Source: Acanthochromis polyacanthus
Lineage: Eukaryota > Chordata > Actinopteri > Pomacentridae
Direction of reading: 5' to 3'
Length of the DNA: 64,000 bases
Assembly: GCF_021347895.1 (NCBI RefSeq)
Contig: NC_067115.1
Coordinates: 12,236,064 to 12,300,063, forward strand
The notes under the pieces: model-generated
Database searches by the model: none
The model's input: only the letters and a program-made list of their open reading frames with translations
Told to the model about the DNA's origin: nothing
Shown here: piece after piece, positions 1 through 9,651 of the stretch
Layout: every line of letters starts with the position of its first letter
How positions within the stretch are numbered: the stretch's first letter is position 1
Translations under genes and position numbers: made by a program

Positions 1-1319
1 TTTTTGTCAAAAATCAACAACAAGTGGGACACAATCGTGAAGTGGAATGAAATTTATTGGATATTTTATGCTTTTTTAACAAATAAAAAACTGAAAAGTG
101 GGGCATGCAATATTATTTGGCCCCCTTGCATTAATACTTTGTAGCGCCACCTTTTGCTGCAATTACAGCTGCAAGTCGCTTGGGGTATGTCTCTATCAGT
201 TTTGCACATCGAGAGACTGAAATTCTTGCCCATTCTTCCTTGCAAAACAGCTCGAGCTCAGTGAGGTTGGATGGAGAGCGTTTGTGAACAGCAGTCTTCA
301 GCTCTGCCCACAGATTCTCCATTGGATTCAGGTCTGGACTTTGACTTGGCCATTCTGACACCTGGATACGTTTATTTGTGAACCATTCCATTGTAGATTT
401 GGCTTTATGTTTTGGATCATGGTCCTGTTGGAAGATAAATCTCCGTCCCAGTCTCAGGTCTTTTGCAGACTCCAACAGGTTTTCTTCCAGAATGCTCCTG
501 TATTTGGCTCCATTCATCTTCCCATCAATTTTAACCATCTTCCCTGTCCCTGCTGAAGAAAAGCAGGCCCAAACCATGAGGCTGCCACCACCATGTTTGA
601 CAGTGGGATGGTGTGTTCAGGGTGATGAGCTGTGTTGCTTTTACACCAAACATATCGTTTTGCATTGTGGCCAAAAAGTTGGATTTTGGTTTCATCTGAC
701 CAGAGCACCTTCTTCCACATGTTTGGTGTGTCTCCCAGGTGGCTTGTGGCAAACTTCAAATCAGACTTTTTATGGATATCTTTGAGAAATGGCTTTCTTC
801 TTGCCACTCTTCCATAAAGGCCAGATTTGAGCAGTGTACGACTGATTGTCCTATGGACAGACTCTCCCACCTCAGCTGTAGATCTCTGCAGTTCATCCAG
901 AGTGATCATGGGCCTCTTGGCTGCATCTCTGATCAGTCTTCTCCTTGTTCCAGGTGAAAGTTTAGAGGGAAGGCCGGGTCTTGGTAGATTTGCAGTGGTC
1001 TGATACTCTTTCCATTTCAATATGATTGCTTGCACAGTGCTCCTTGAGATGTTTAAAGCTTGGGAAATCTTTTTGTATCCAAATCCGGCTTTAAACTTCT
1101 CCACAACAGTATCTCGGACCTGCCTGGTGTGTTCCTTGGTCCTCATGATGCTCTCTGCACTTTAAACAGAACCCTGAGACTATCACAGAGCAGGTGCATT
1201 TATACGGAGACTTGATTACACACAGGTGGATTCTATTTATCATCATCAGTCATTTAGGACAACATTGGATCATTCAGAGATCCTCACTGAACTTCTGGAG
1301 TGAGTTTGCTGCACTGAAA
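1..1319 (-). mobile_element. Tc1/mariner-like DNA transposon, truncated at both ends
   Basis: This is a Tc1-like element read on the minus strand. Its 3' terminal part runs off the left edge of the window, and its 5' part stops abruptly at 1319, where an LTR begins (TGTAGC at 1320). The non-coding parts at 20-130 and 1150-1319 look like the subterminal sequence of a Tc1 family that is very common in fish. The 5' terminal inverted repeat is missing, so the copy cannot be mobile as it stands. The coding part is described separately. The identification rests on the transposase motifs and is firm; the exact family is recognition only. Confidence 0.88.
131..1146 (-). pseudogene. Tc1-like transposase, split by one frameshift
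   Basis: DDE transposase of the Tc1 family, which would cut and paste its own element in the nucleus. It begins at an ATG at 1144-1146 with a paired-type helix-turn-helix region (EHTRQVRDTVVEKF onward). The first catalytic Asp lies in VLWSDETKIQLFG. Reading then breaks near 600-615. The C-terminal part resumes in another frame with the second Asp (IFQQDHDPKH) and the Glu (PDLNPMENLW), ending at ATKY and the stop at 131. All three catalytic residues are therefore present, but in two frames. The break looks like loss of a single base. It could be a real mutation or a base-call error, because the adjacent LTR also shows many one-base gaps relative to its partner. Confidence 0.88.
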
Positions 1320-3344
1320 TGTAGCGGTACTACGTTATGATTTATTGCTCTCGTTATTAATAATTGGGGCACCACCCTAGATCTCTAGGGAAAAATTAAT
1401 TTAATAAAAAAATTAATATTCATAAAAATTTTGATCAATCTCATATCAAAAAGTCTTGAATCCTCGTTTAAATTGACCACATTCTACACAAAGAAACACA
1501 AGACTGTAATTTGGTCTATAATGAGGTATTTATTAACTATTCTATGAAAATAATGACAAGTGAACTATGTACAATGTAGATATGGTTGGTGTGTGTGTGT
1601 GTGCGTCAGGACTACGTGTGTGCGTGGAATGTGGGAGTGTGTGTGGTGTGTGTGTGCATGTGTGAGGGAATGTGGAAGTAGGGTGCGAGAGAGAAGGAAA
1701 TATGGTGAGGATTAGCCAGAGCTAACCTGACGAGGTAATCGGTAATTTGGATTAAGAATTCTAATGATTTGTAAAAGAATAAATTGATTAAATTAATTAA
1801 TTGACCAAGCGGTTAGTACATCACCCATAGAATGGAATCAGAGCAAACTCAGCTGGAGTTATTGAAGTGAACCGTCATGGGGCTGGGACTTGCGAGGCCT
1901 TCAGATTCGCAGCACACGGTCTGGACCTGCGGTTCGGAGCGGTGCGTCGTCGTTGTGGTGGCCTAGATGTCCTGCCGCGGGTCATCGGTTCTATGCAAAG
2001 ACCTGGTCCAGCAGATCTCTGGAGTTCTCAGCTGAGTGCTTAAAAAATGATGTTCTCAGGCTTTAGCCAAGAAAAATGGTGTTGATGAAAAACGGTCAAA
2101 ATTAAGAAAAATAAATGCTGGTTCTGAATCGGTTCTTCAGATTAAAACGAATACGTTGTTTAAAATTGAGCAAAATGTCTCCTTAAGTTACAAAAATATT
2201 AGAGATAAATAGTTAACAAACTTAGTGTGAGGGAATTTTGAAGATAGGAAAACGTGCTTTAGGTAAGAAAATAATGAGAGAGACTTTGGTTGGCCTCTCA
2301 GGAAGAGAAGGGTAAGAGAGAAGTCGGTAAGAGCGTAAGAGTGTAAGAGGTAAGAGACGAGAAGGTGGGGGCTACGGCTGACTTTATCTGTGGGTCCAGC
2401 TAAGGGGAGGACCTGGGCGGAGAGAGAGAACTTTTAGGCGCGAGTCTGATGGAATTTGGAATCTCTTTGTTCTCACAGAGTAGAGAAGAAAGAGGAGTCC
2501 AGAATGGATTAAAATATGATATTAAACGCGCAAAACACGATCTGTCTATCCCACCATATTCAGTTGTATGAAAGTGAAATGTGTAGATTAATACATATGT
2601 TCATATGATGTGAATCATTTCATTCATACTATATGTTTATGTTTATGACATTAAAATATGTATCACAGTGAAAATATAACAACAAGTCAGAGATTTGGTA
2701 ACAGGTAAATACAATGGTCATCATTCAACCTAAATGGAGAGGAAATTCAGAGATTAATAAGGGAATTCATTCCAAAATCATAGTATCCTGGGGAAGAAAT
2801 GATTAACATCACAAATTAATAAATCGACTTCTATCAGACATGCAAATATGATCTTCAAATATGACATAGATGAAACACTGTGAGTAACTGTGGTAAATCT
2901 GGAAAAACCAAATGCATATAGAAATATTAATTTGGCAAGTGTTTTGTTTAAGTTCAGTTCCAGTCTCTTTGTTTCAGTCAAAGAGAGAGAGAGGGTGACT
3001 CCAGCCTTCTGCCATAAAGTTTTACGACTTGTTATCTGATCTGTGGAATGCAGAGACATCTCCGGCTGAGGGTCTCCTAAAGCTGAAAAGGGATTTAGCA
3101 TGAAAGTTCATTAAACAAACATCCATAGTCTATAATTGAAAGTCATTGTCTTTTAAAAAGAAGAAGTTATTCCAGGGGTTTAAATGTTCACAGGAGTTCC
3201 ATCCTTCTGTGAATGAAAACCTACAGAAATACAAATGTCTCAATCCTCCTATAGAGATGGGTGTTGGTCAGTGCTGAAGAGAGGGAGAGCTTATCTGAGT
3301 TTTGATCAGCTCAGGAATTCCAGGGCCTTTGCAGTCTTGCTACA
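1320..3344 (-). repeat. 3' LTR of the Gag-protease retroelement
   Basis: This 2025-bp direct repeat is bounded by the inverted termini TGTAGC and GCTACA. It aligns along its whole length with 9652-11700. It includes a GT-rich microsatellite near 1590-1660. On the minus strand an AATAAA (plus-strand tttatt at 1529-1534) sits about 210 bp before the LTR end, a plausible polyadenylation signal. Compared with the right LTR it has many one-base gaps in 1930-2360, and a different short stretch at 1374-1400. The short ORFs inside it have no family resemblance. Confidence 0.88.
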
Positions 3345-3358
3345 TATTCCCCCACTTT
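3345..3358 (-). other. Polypurine tract
   Basis: Read on the minus strand, the bases just before the 3' LTR are AAGTGGGGGAATA. This is a purine run placed exactly where a plus-strand primer is expected in an LTR element. It supports the minus orientation of the whole element. Confidence 0.65.
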
Positions 3359-4437
3359 GGAGCGATGTTCGTTGTATCAGAAGAACTTCGGTCCAACATC
3401 AAGGTCATCCGTGGTGTCAGGATCAAACTCAGATGCTGCTCTGATTCAGGGCTGATGTTTATTAGTATCAGGAACAGGAATCCTAAGGGTTAGTTGGTTA
3501 GCTTCTGAAACAGCTTTATTACTGACTAGTAAGGTAAAGTAAAAGAATCAAGATTCTAATAAAGAGTAGATAAGTCCTACGGGCTTAGAGAATAAAAATA
3601 AAACAAAGTAAGGTAAATTAAAACAAACCTAAAGCTATATATGCCACTTCTGAAAAATGTAAATCCTTACAGAAGTGTTAGATCATGGTTAAATTGTCAT
3701 TTAACCGTATGAGAGGTGTAATTGTCAGTAGTAATGAATCCAAGGTGTTCTGTTAGAGTCAGAAGGTAGATGTATGATTTACCTAAAGCTGGTGTCTTGA
3801 AACGTGTCAGACAGAAGTATATTATCTACCGGGTGAGCAGACAACCTGGAAAACAGAGTTATGAATTCACGATACTGGCAGTGATAAGAGACGTGAATCT
3901 TATGTTAACGAGAATCAAAACAGAGGCTGCAGTCAGTTGTGCACCTGATACGATGGGTTTAACCCCCACTTGTACCTATGGAGTTTAACGAGGGTGCTAA
4001 TAAAGATATTAAAGGGTGAACTTGACTGAAGACAAGACACCTGTGGTTGAGAGGACCTCAAGTGATTTTTCACTGAGTCTGAGAGGAAGGACAACAGCTC
4101 TGTTTATGTTAGTTTTAGTAAACTGTCTTGGTTTGTTGTGATTATATTATTAAATTTGGTAATTTCCTGACAATTTGATTGTATGGTTGTTTATTTGTCA
4201 AAGTTAGGCTTATGATTGTAAAGTTATTTATTTCCTTTTATCTCTGCTAATTCTACAGTTGAATTTGTAAACTTAGTAATTTATTTCTTTGCCTGTTAAT
4301 TTTACAATTGGATTTGTAAATTAAGTTATTTATTTTTCTCTGTTAATTCTACAATTGGCTTGTAAAATTAAGTTATTTATTTTTGTCTGTTCTACACCTG
4401 TTGTTTTTCTCTAGGACGTTTAGTTTTTCCTAATTAT
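3359..4437. other. Non-coding 3' tail of the retroelement
   Basis: This is the stretch between the stop of the Gag-protease ORF and the polypurine tract, where pol or env would lie in a complete element. I see no ORF with family features on either strand. It is AT-rich and contains the degenerate tandem repeat listed at 4219-4393. Confidence 0.6.
4219..4393. repeat. Degenerate tandem repeat, unit about 47-53 bp
   Basis: Three to four imperfect units each contain AAGTTATTTATTT followed by CTGTTAATTCTACAATTGG and a TTTGTAAA-type stretch. Unit starts fall near 4221, 4274, 4323 and 4370. The array lies just beyond the stop codon of the Gag-protease ORF, in the 3' non-coding part of the element. 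Confidence 0.7.
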
Positions 4438-7400
4438 CTATTTAGTTCTGGTATGAGATCTGACTGATTTATTGCTTCCCATGCAGTCTTTATGAAGTTT
4501 TGGTGCGATTTTTATGTATTCATTTAAAGTGGACGGGTTTTTGTCCCTATCGATTTTGTTTTGATAGATTACAGGACAGGTTTTGTCCTTAATCATGTAG
4601 TGGTCAGACCATTGAGGGAAGAGCTTACCCCCACTTGGTTTAGTGTTCTCAGGTGGTTGGGCAGAAAGGTAGGACCATGTTTTGTCCCCCACTTGGTGGT
4701 TATTTTGCGTGAGGTTTTGGTCACTTACGTCAGTCGTATAGTGGGAAGCTGTGTGAGCTGTATCAACACAGGTTTCCTCTGGCTGGAAGAGCAGGTGCAG
4801 TAGTAGAATCCTTTGTCTACCTATCATTATTTTAAGGAGTGGAACTTTGGTTGTTTCATGTGGAGTTCCTGTGATGGCTATCAGAAGTAGGAGTCGTCTG
4901 GTTTTAAACTTTCTGTGGTTGGCTTTTCCTATCTGACCTGAAGTCTGGTGAACAGTGTGCAGGCTGGGATTTGCCCATAGTGATTCATGGCCGTGTGTCA
5001 ACGTCACCCCCCTGTGGTTTTGGGTCACCACGAACGAAGGTGAAGTGAGAGGGCCAAAAGCATGAAAAAGTAGGCCGATGAACACCAGAAACGTGGCGAG
5101 GACAGTAGAGAGGAGCCAAAAGTGAGAAGCCGAGGAGAAGTGCAGAGAGCGCAGAGTGTAGGTATTAGCACTCACAAGATCCGGAACCGGGCCCTGTGTG
5201 TCACAGCAAAGCGAAGGCAGGGTCATAAGGTCAGAGTCAGCTGCCAGGGAGACCAACACAGGAGAGTGAGTGGCCTGTGGGGCAGCAGAGAGAGGGCGAG
5301 TGGGCTCACTGGCTGACAGGGTGGGCGGGTGGGCACAAAATTCTGGGCTGGGCTGACATGTGGAGGCACCTGTCCAAGAAGTGTCCACAGGAATGTTCTG
5401 GATGGAGAAAGGAAGACCAGGGTCTAGTGGAAGCTGGAGGTCATGCAGTGCTGCCCTGCTGGTGCACTTGATACCTGCAGTTTCAGTGACATATTCAGAC
5501 TGTGGACAGAGGTGGGTTGCAGGAGTGGAGTCATCCACTGTGCAGAGGAAGACATCATATGGGCTCTGTGGAGCTTGTAAGGTGTCGTCTGTGTGCTCTT
5601 GTCTGTAGCTCTGTGTCACAGTGCCATCAGGAGCTGCGATTGGCAGGGGCTGGCGGACCTGTGCATAGATTACAGAGCATTTAAAGTCAATTATGGGTTC
5701 AAAGCGGTTGAGAAGGTCCTTCCCCATAAGGAAAGGAGTGTTGTCCAGAGATGACACATACACTGGATGGATCAGGGTCATGTGTCCTATCGTGAGCGTT
5801 AATTCAGCCCTAGTGGACAACGTGACGGTTGTCTGTGCATATGGCTGGATGTTTAAGTCACAGAACTGACAATCAGACTTTCTACCTGTCCTGTGCAGTC
5901 TGTGCTGTAGTTCCTGGAAAAGAGGGAGTGACATTATTGTGATGTCGGCTCCAGTGTCCAGGAGTGCGTCCTGATCCAGGACACCTTCAATGTTTATCGG
6001 TAGGAGAAATTGTCGGCCTGTTCCTCCTTTTTCAGTGAGGTGGCTCAGGAATGTCATCGGACCAGGGAATGCATTGGTCTCAAAAATTTCATCATCAGAG
6101 TCTGGTTGGACTTCTGAGAGCGCACTGAGGGGTTCTCGGTCATCACCCCCCTGTTGGGAATCTAGCGTGTCAGTCTCAGGGTCTGAGTCAAAGTCAGGTT
6201 CATCAGCTTCCCAGTTTGACATATTTTCTGTGTCATCTGGTTGGCTGGCAGGGTTGTCATATTCATGGTTGGAGTATTCAGTCATGCATTGTTGTAGGTC
6301 TGAGTGCATTGCATTTTCATGAGGTCCCAAGTAGAATTCTTCTCCAGCCATGGTTGAGGGACTGAAGGAATCCGTGGAGGAAGACACAGACGTTACAGAG
6401 TCACGCTCTGACTTCTCTCGTGTTTTCCGGACCTCTTGGAGCAGCTGTTTAAGGTTCTTTACGTCTTCTTGGGAAATGTGAGGGATGTCAGACTCACTTG
6501 TTCCACTGACGTGGTTCCGTCTGGGTCTGCCTTTCTCATCATTCCTATGCGAGTAGTTGTCATGGAAGGCACCACGACTGTGATGTCTGTCCCAACGGTT
6601 CGACCGTCCCCTTCGTGGGTGACCTGGGGGCCGAGTTTGGTTAGGAACGGGTTTCATGTGGTCCTGGCGTTTGCCAGTCCAAGGTGGTTTGACAGGTTTG
6701 TGGGCCTGCCTAGGTCCTTGAAGTGAGGACTGTTTCGGTGTTGAGTCAGGCCGCTTAGCTAGTGGTGGATGAGTAATCCGACCATGTGAATTGTGGCCTG
6801 AAGTTCTTCCAAGCTCCATCAGTGAGGGAGGGCTGTCAAGACGCAGAACAGTGTTATGTTTTGCTGATCTGGACTGACTCTGTCTCTGTTTAAAGAAGCC
6901 TTTTGCAGCCAGCTCGCGTAGCTGTCGGCTGTCTAAGGAGCGTGGACAAGCAGACACTCCAAGGTGGTAGCTAGTAGTAGGATGCAGGTGTTCAACAAAG
7001 AGAGATTTGAAGAGCGAATCTTCCTCCATTCCCGGTTTGTTTTGGGATCCAAAGTAGGCTAGACGTAGCCTGTGGTAATATTGATGGGGATTCTCTGATC
7101 GTCCCTGTTTGACCCGAAGGGCAGGTATCAGGCCAGTGTCTGGCATGAGGTCGCGGTATTCCTCTTTCAGAGCCTGACACAGCTTTTCAAAATCAGTTCT
7201 GACATTGAGAGGTTGGCGGTCGATAAAGCTGCTGACATCACGACTGGATGTCATCTTTACCAGACAAATCTTGTCATCTGCTGAGGCGAGTGGACGCCTC
7301 TTCAAAAAGAAGTTGATGTCAGACAAGTAGGTTAGGATGTCATAGTTGGAGTCATTAAAATTCGGTTCAAAACGCTTTATGTGTCTAGCTATGCTGTCTA

Positions 7401-8031
7401 AATCACGGACTGTGGAACCCTGGGGTAATGGGTTTCTCTGAGCTGCTGGAGGAGATGGGGTGTATCTCCCCGGTTCTGTGAGCTCAGCTTCAAGTTCAGC
7501 TAGCTCTTTTGGTTCGATCTTTTGAATTTCTAGTGGTTCTGCAGCTCTGACTTCAGCGTCATGCAACTGTCGTTCGAGGTTTGCCACATAGCTGCTGTTG
7601 TCTTTGATTTGAGAGTTTAAGTCATTGTTTTCAAACACAGCTTTCTTCAGAAGGTGTTTGGTTTCTGTATAGTCCTTCTTGGACTGTTCCAGCTCTGTCT
7701 CTACAGTTTGAAGCTGGATTTGTTGGTTAGAAATTGCTTCTTGCAATCGGTCATTTTCTGTCTTTAATTGATGTATTTCTTGGTTTGATTCAGCATTTTT
7801 GCTTTGAAGTTGAGTGATTTGGGCTTCCGATTCAGCAACACGTGTCTGGGCTTCTACCCTAGCTTGGTGTTCTTGCTCTATCTGGGTTTTAGTAGTTTGG
7901 TTCTGCTTTTTTAATAGTTCATTTTCCTGATTGCGGGCTTTTAGAGTTTTTGTTGTCCTCTCTAAGAGTTGAAAAGTGTTTTGAAGTTGTGCTGACATCA
8001 TAGCAGCCATTTTCCCTAAGATTTTTGACAA
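4438..8031 (-). CDS. Gag-protease polyprotein of the LTR retroelement
   Basis: Structural protein plus retropepsin-type aspartic protease in one uninterrupted frame of about 1190 codons. The frame opens after a TTG at 8029-8031; the first ATG is codon 8 (8008-8010). Order of regions: long heptad-rich coiled coil (about 14-165); capsid-like helical region (about 210-385, with FEPNFNDSNYDILTYLSDI); basic Arg/Gly/His region (about 410-510) with no CCHC zinc knuckle; acidic Ser/Asp linker (about 560-650); protease (about 675-795) with the active-site motif LLDTGADITIM at 691-701 and the matching MGKDLLNRF; then 400 residues of unknown role with one strong hydrophobic segment (about 968-993). The coiled coil and basic box recall foamy-virus Gag in general layout, but that is an inference. 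A frame this long suggests a fairly recent copy. Confidence 0.85.
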   Translation of the reverse strand: MSKILGKMAAMMSAQLQNTFQLLERTTKTLKARNQENELLKKQNQTTKTQIEQEHQARVEAQTRVAESEAQITQLQSKNAESNQEIHQLKTENDRLQEAISNQQIQLQTVETELEQSKKDYTETKHLLKKAVFENNDLNSQIKDNSSYVANLERQLHDAEVRAAEPLEIQKIEPKELAELEAELTEPGRYTPSPPAAQRNPLPQGSTVRDLDSIARHIKRFEPNFNDSNYDILTYLSDINFFLKRRPLASADDKICLVKMTSSRDVSSFIDRQPLNVRTDFEKLCQALKEEYRDLMPDTGLIPALRVKQGRSENPHQYYHRLRLAYFGSQNKPGMEEDSLFKSLFVEHLHPTTSYHLGVSACPRSLDSRQLRELAAKGFFKQRQSQSRSAKHNTVLRLDSPPSLMELGRTSGHNSHGRITHPPLAKRPDSTPKQSSLQGPRQAHKPVKPPWTGKRQDHMKPVPNQTRPPGHPRRGRSNRWDRHHSRGAFHDNYSHRNDEKGRPRRNHVSGTSESDIPHISQEDVKNLKQLLQEVRKTREKSERDSVTSVSSSTDSFSPSTMAGEEFYLGPHENAMHSDLQQCMTEYSNHEYDNPASQPDDTENMSNWEADEPDFDSDPETDTLDSQQGGDDREPLSALSEVQPDSDDEIFETNAFPGPMTFLSHLTEKGGTGRQFLLPINIEGVLDQDALLDTGADITIMSLPLFQELQHRLHRTGRKSDCQFCDLNIQPYAQTTVTLSTRAELTLTIGHMTLIHPVYVSSLDNTPFLMGKDLLNRFEPIIDFKCSVIYAQVRQPLPIAAPDGTVTQSYRQEHTDDTLQAPQSPYDVFLCTVDDSTPATHLCPQSEYVTETAGIKCTSRAALHDLQLPLDPGLPFSIQNIPVDTSWTGASTCQPSPEFCAHPPTLSASEPTRPLSAAPQATHSPVLVSLAADSDLMTLPSLCCDTQGPVPDLVSANTYTLRSLHFSSASHFWLLSTVLATFLVFIGLLFHAFGPLTSPSFVVTQNHRGVTLTHGHESLWANPSLHTVHQTSGQIGKANHRKFKTRRLLLLIAITGTPHETTKVPLLKIMIGRQRILLLHLLFQPEETCVDTAHTASHYTTDVSDQNLTQNNHQVGDKTWSYLSAQPPENTKPSGGKLFPQWSDHYMIKDKTCPVIYQNKIDRDKNPSTLNEYIKIAPKLHKDCMGSNKSVRSHTRTK

Positions 8032-8348
8032 AAATTTTTTTGTTTGTGTGTTTTTGAGATCGCTTCTGTCAGGAGCTCTGTCATTTTGGTTTCAAGGGTA
8101 GAAGGACCAACATTTTGGATTTTTCCTACATATCCAGGCAACATCTCTTCAGACAAGCCACTTAAAGCGTCATCTAAGCTCATCAGGGGGTCACTGAGGT
8201 CAGACGCATCTGGGGCCATGTCTTTTAATGAGAGTAACGGACAAATGTTACAAACAAATCTACAACGAAACAATTTTAGCACAAGTTGGGCTGGAAAAGT
8301 TCTGTTTTTGGAATCGGAACAACCATAACAACAAGTGAGATTATTCAA
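8016..8348 (-). CDS. Short leader ORF overlapping the Gag-protease frame
   Basis: 110 codons with no family I recognise. The N-terminal third is Cys/Phe-rich and may be untranslated leader. A better start is the ATG of the internal MAPDASDLSD (8217-8219), which leaves an acidic Ser/Leu-rich 67-residue peptide. It ends at a TAG inside the start of the Gag-protease frame, overlapping it by about 16 bases. The overlap contains a run of seven A then five T on the coding strand, so a -1 slip would fuse this peptide to the coiled coil. Alternatives are a separate small protein or simple decay of an originally continuous gag frame. Confidence 0.45.
   Translation of the reverse strand: MNNLTCCYGCSDSKNRTFPAQLVLKLFRCRFVCNICPLLSLKDMAPDASDLSDPLMSLDDALSGLSEEMLPGYVGKIQNVGPSTLETKMTELLTEAISKTHKQKNFCQKS
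8030..8041 (-). promoter_or_regulatory. Candidate -1 ribosomal frameshift site
   Basis: On the coding strand the overlap reads AAAAAAATTTTT. In the upstream frame this gives the codons AAA AAT TTT, so both A AAA AAT and A AAT TTT fit the X XXY YYZ slippery pattern. The downstream frame is exactly -1. I did not identify a stimulating pseudoknot. Confidence 0.35.
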
Positions 8349-9628
8349 ATGCAGTTAGATGTTCTCAAAAAGAAGAGTTTAAATAATTTGGTCAACAGCC
8401 TGGATTTATTTACATTTGTTTTTGTAAGATTAATTGTTTCAGTGTTCAAGTTTAGAAGCTCAATTACCTTAGGTAAAGGAGAACTAATTCAGCATTGGTT
8501 AGTTAAAGGCATTCGGTTGTGTAAAACCATTTAACTATGAAAAAGTTTCAAAATAAACATTAAATCGCAAGCTTGGTTATGCACATTAAATGTTTACTTA
8601 AAATGTGCTCAACTGATTAGTTGATGCAAAAACAACTCACTTAACTTGTGTTTAAATGATGAGTCAGAATCTGTGAAAATTGCTTAGGTTCAGAATCTGA
8701 ACTGAAAATCAAAAATTGAATTTAAAAAAAATTTTCAATAGTGGGTTAAAATCAATTGAATAAGTGCATGAAATGTTTAATAATAGCTCTTAACTACAAT
8801 AGTTCAGTTTTACATTCAAAGATAAGTCATGCTTTTCGATCAAAATGCGTTTCAAAGACGAGAATTACATGCATACATGTTTGCAGAGAAATTTTGCTTT
8901 AAGTGTAACACTTCGAAACAGCCACAAGATGGTGCCACTGGGCTTGTTCTTAATTTGGTGATTGAGAGCCTGAGCTAATGCTAGTTAGCTTTAGCTGCTA
9001 ATGCTAGTTAGCTCGGCGGCTAATTGTGCCTTATCTAATAAAATTAGGTGGCTGTGGATCTTAGCAAACAGCAAACGAAGGTTATATTTAACCAAGCAAT
9101 GAATGTGTGTTGGGCACGAGACACCCAACTGCTAAATTACCTCAAGCTGCCGAAGCAGAGTTAGCAAGTTCGGTTAGCTACTCCGAACGCTAACTGGGAG
9201 GCTTTTGAACAAACTATGCGTTCCGGACGTTTCATCGGTAAGGCATAGCACTGTTCATGAATTTCAGGCCTTATTTTTAATTGTTTTAGTCGACAAATAA
9301 ACTGTATCAAGATGGATAAAAACTTTCGAAACAACAACTCAAAGAGCTCAGGCTAGTTTAGTTAGCAACACAGGGACTGACTGCAGCTTCAGCTGACGTC
9401 ACGGATCAACAGCGCTCACGGCAAAACAGATTAATAAACACAAGTGCGTCCACTAATGTTATCAATCCGACGTGATATAAAAACAAAACAGCGTTTCAAG
9501 CAGTAAATTACTTACACAATTTGATTAAAGGAAGACATATGCTCACACAGCAGATAAAGAACCAGTGTATGTGAATGAATGGCAGAGGAGGCTTCAGTGT
9601 TTCTTTGTGCAAAAAAGGTTTTTAATCG
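8349..9628. other. Untranslated leader of the retroelement
   Basis: No supported ORF lies between the primer-binding site and the small leader ORF. The region is AT-rich and includes a short direct repeat, TAATGCTAGTTAGCT, twice near 8976-9013. It probably holds the packaging and splice signals, but none can be named from sequence alone. Confidence 0.5.
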
Positions 9629-9646
9629 GCCTCACACGGGGCACCA
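9629..9646 (-). other. Primer-binding site
   Basis: Five bases inside the 5' LTR the minus strand reads TGGTGCCCCGTGTGAGGC. It begins with the TGG that pairs with a tRNA CCA end. I could not match the rest to a particular tRNA from memory. Position and the TGG start are the evidence. Confidence 0.6.
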
Positions 9647-9651
9647 ATATA

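Noticed and set aside
3235..3493. Small frames crossing the left LTR end
   Set aside because: They run over LTR and polypurine tract sequence, overlap each other, and the equivalent frame in the right LTR ends differently.
4219..4393. CRISPR-like array
   Set aside because: Units are degenerate, without unique spacers, and the DNA is vertebrate.
5122..6726. Several plus-strand frames of 60-110 codons
   Set aside because: They are shadows antisense to the Gag-protease ORF.
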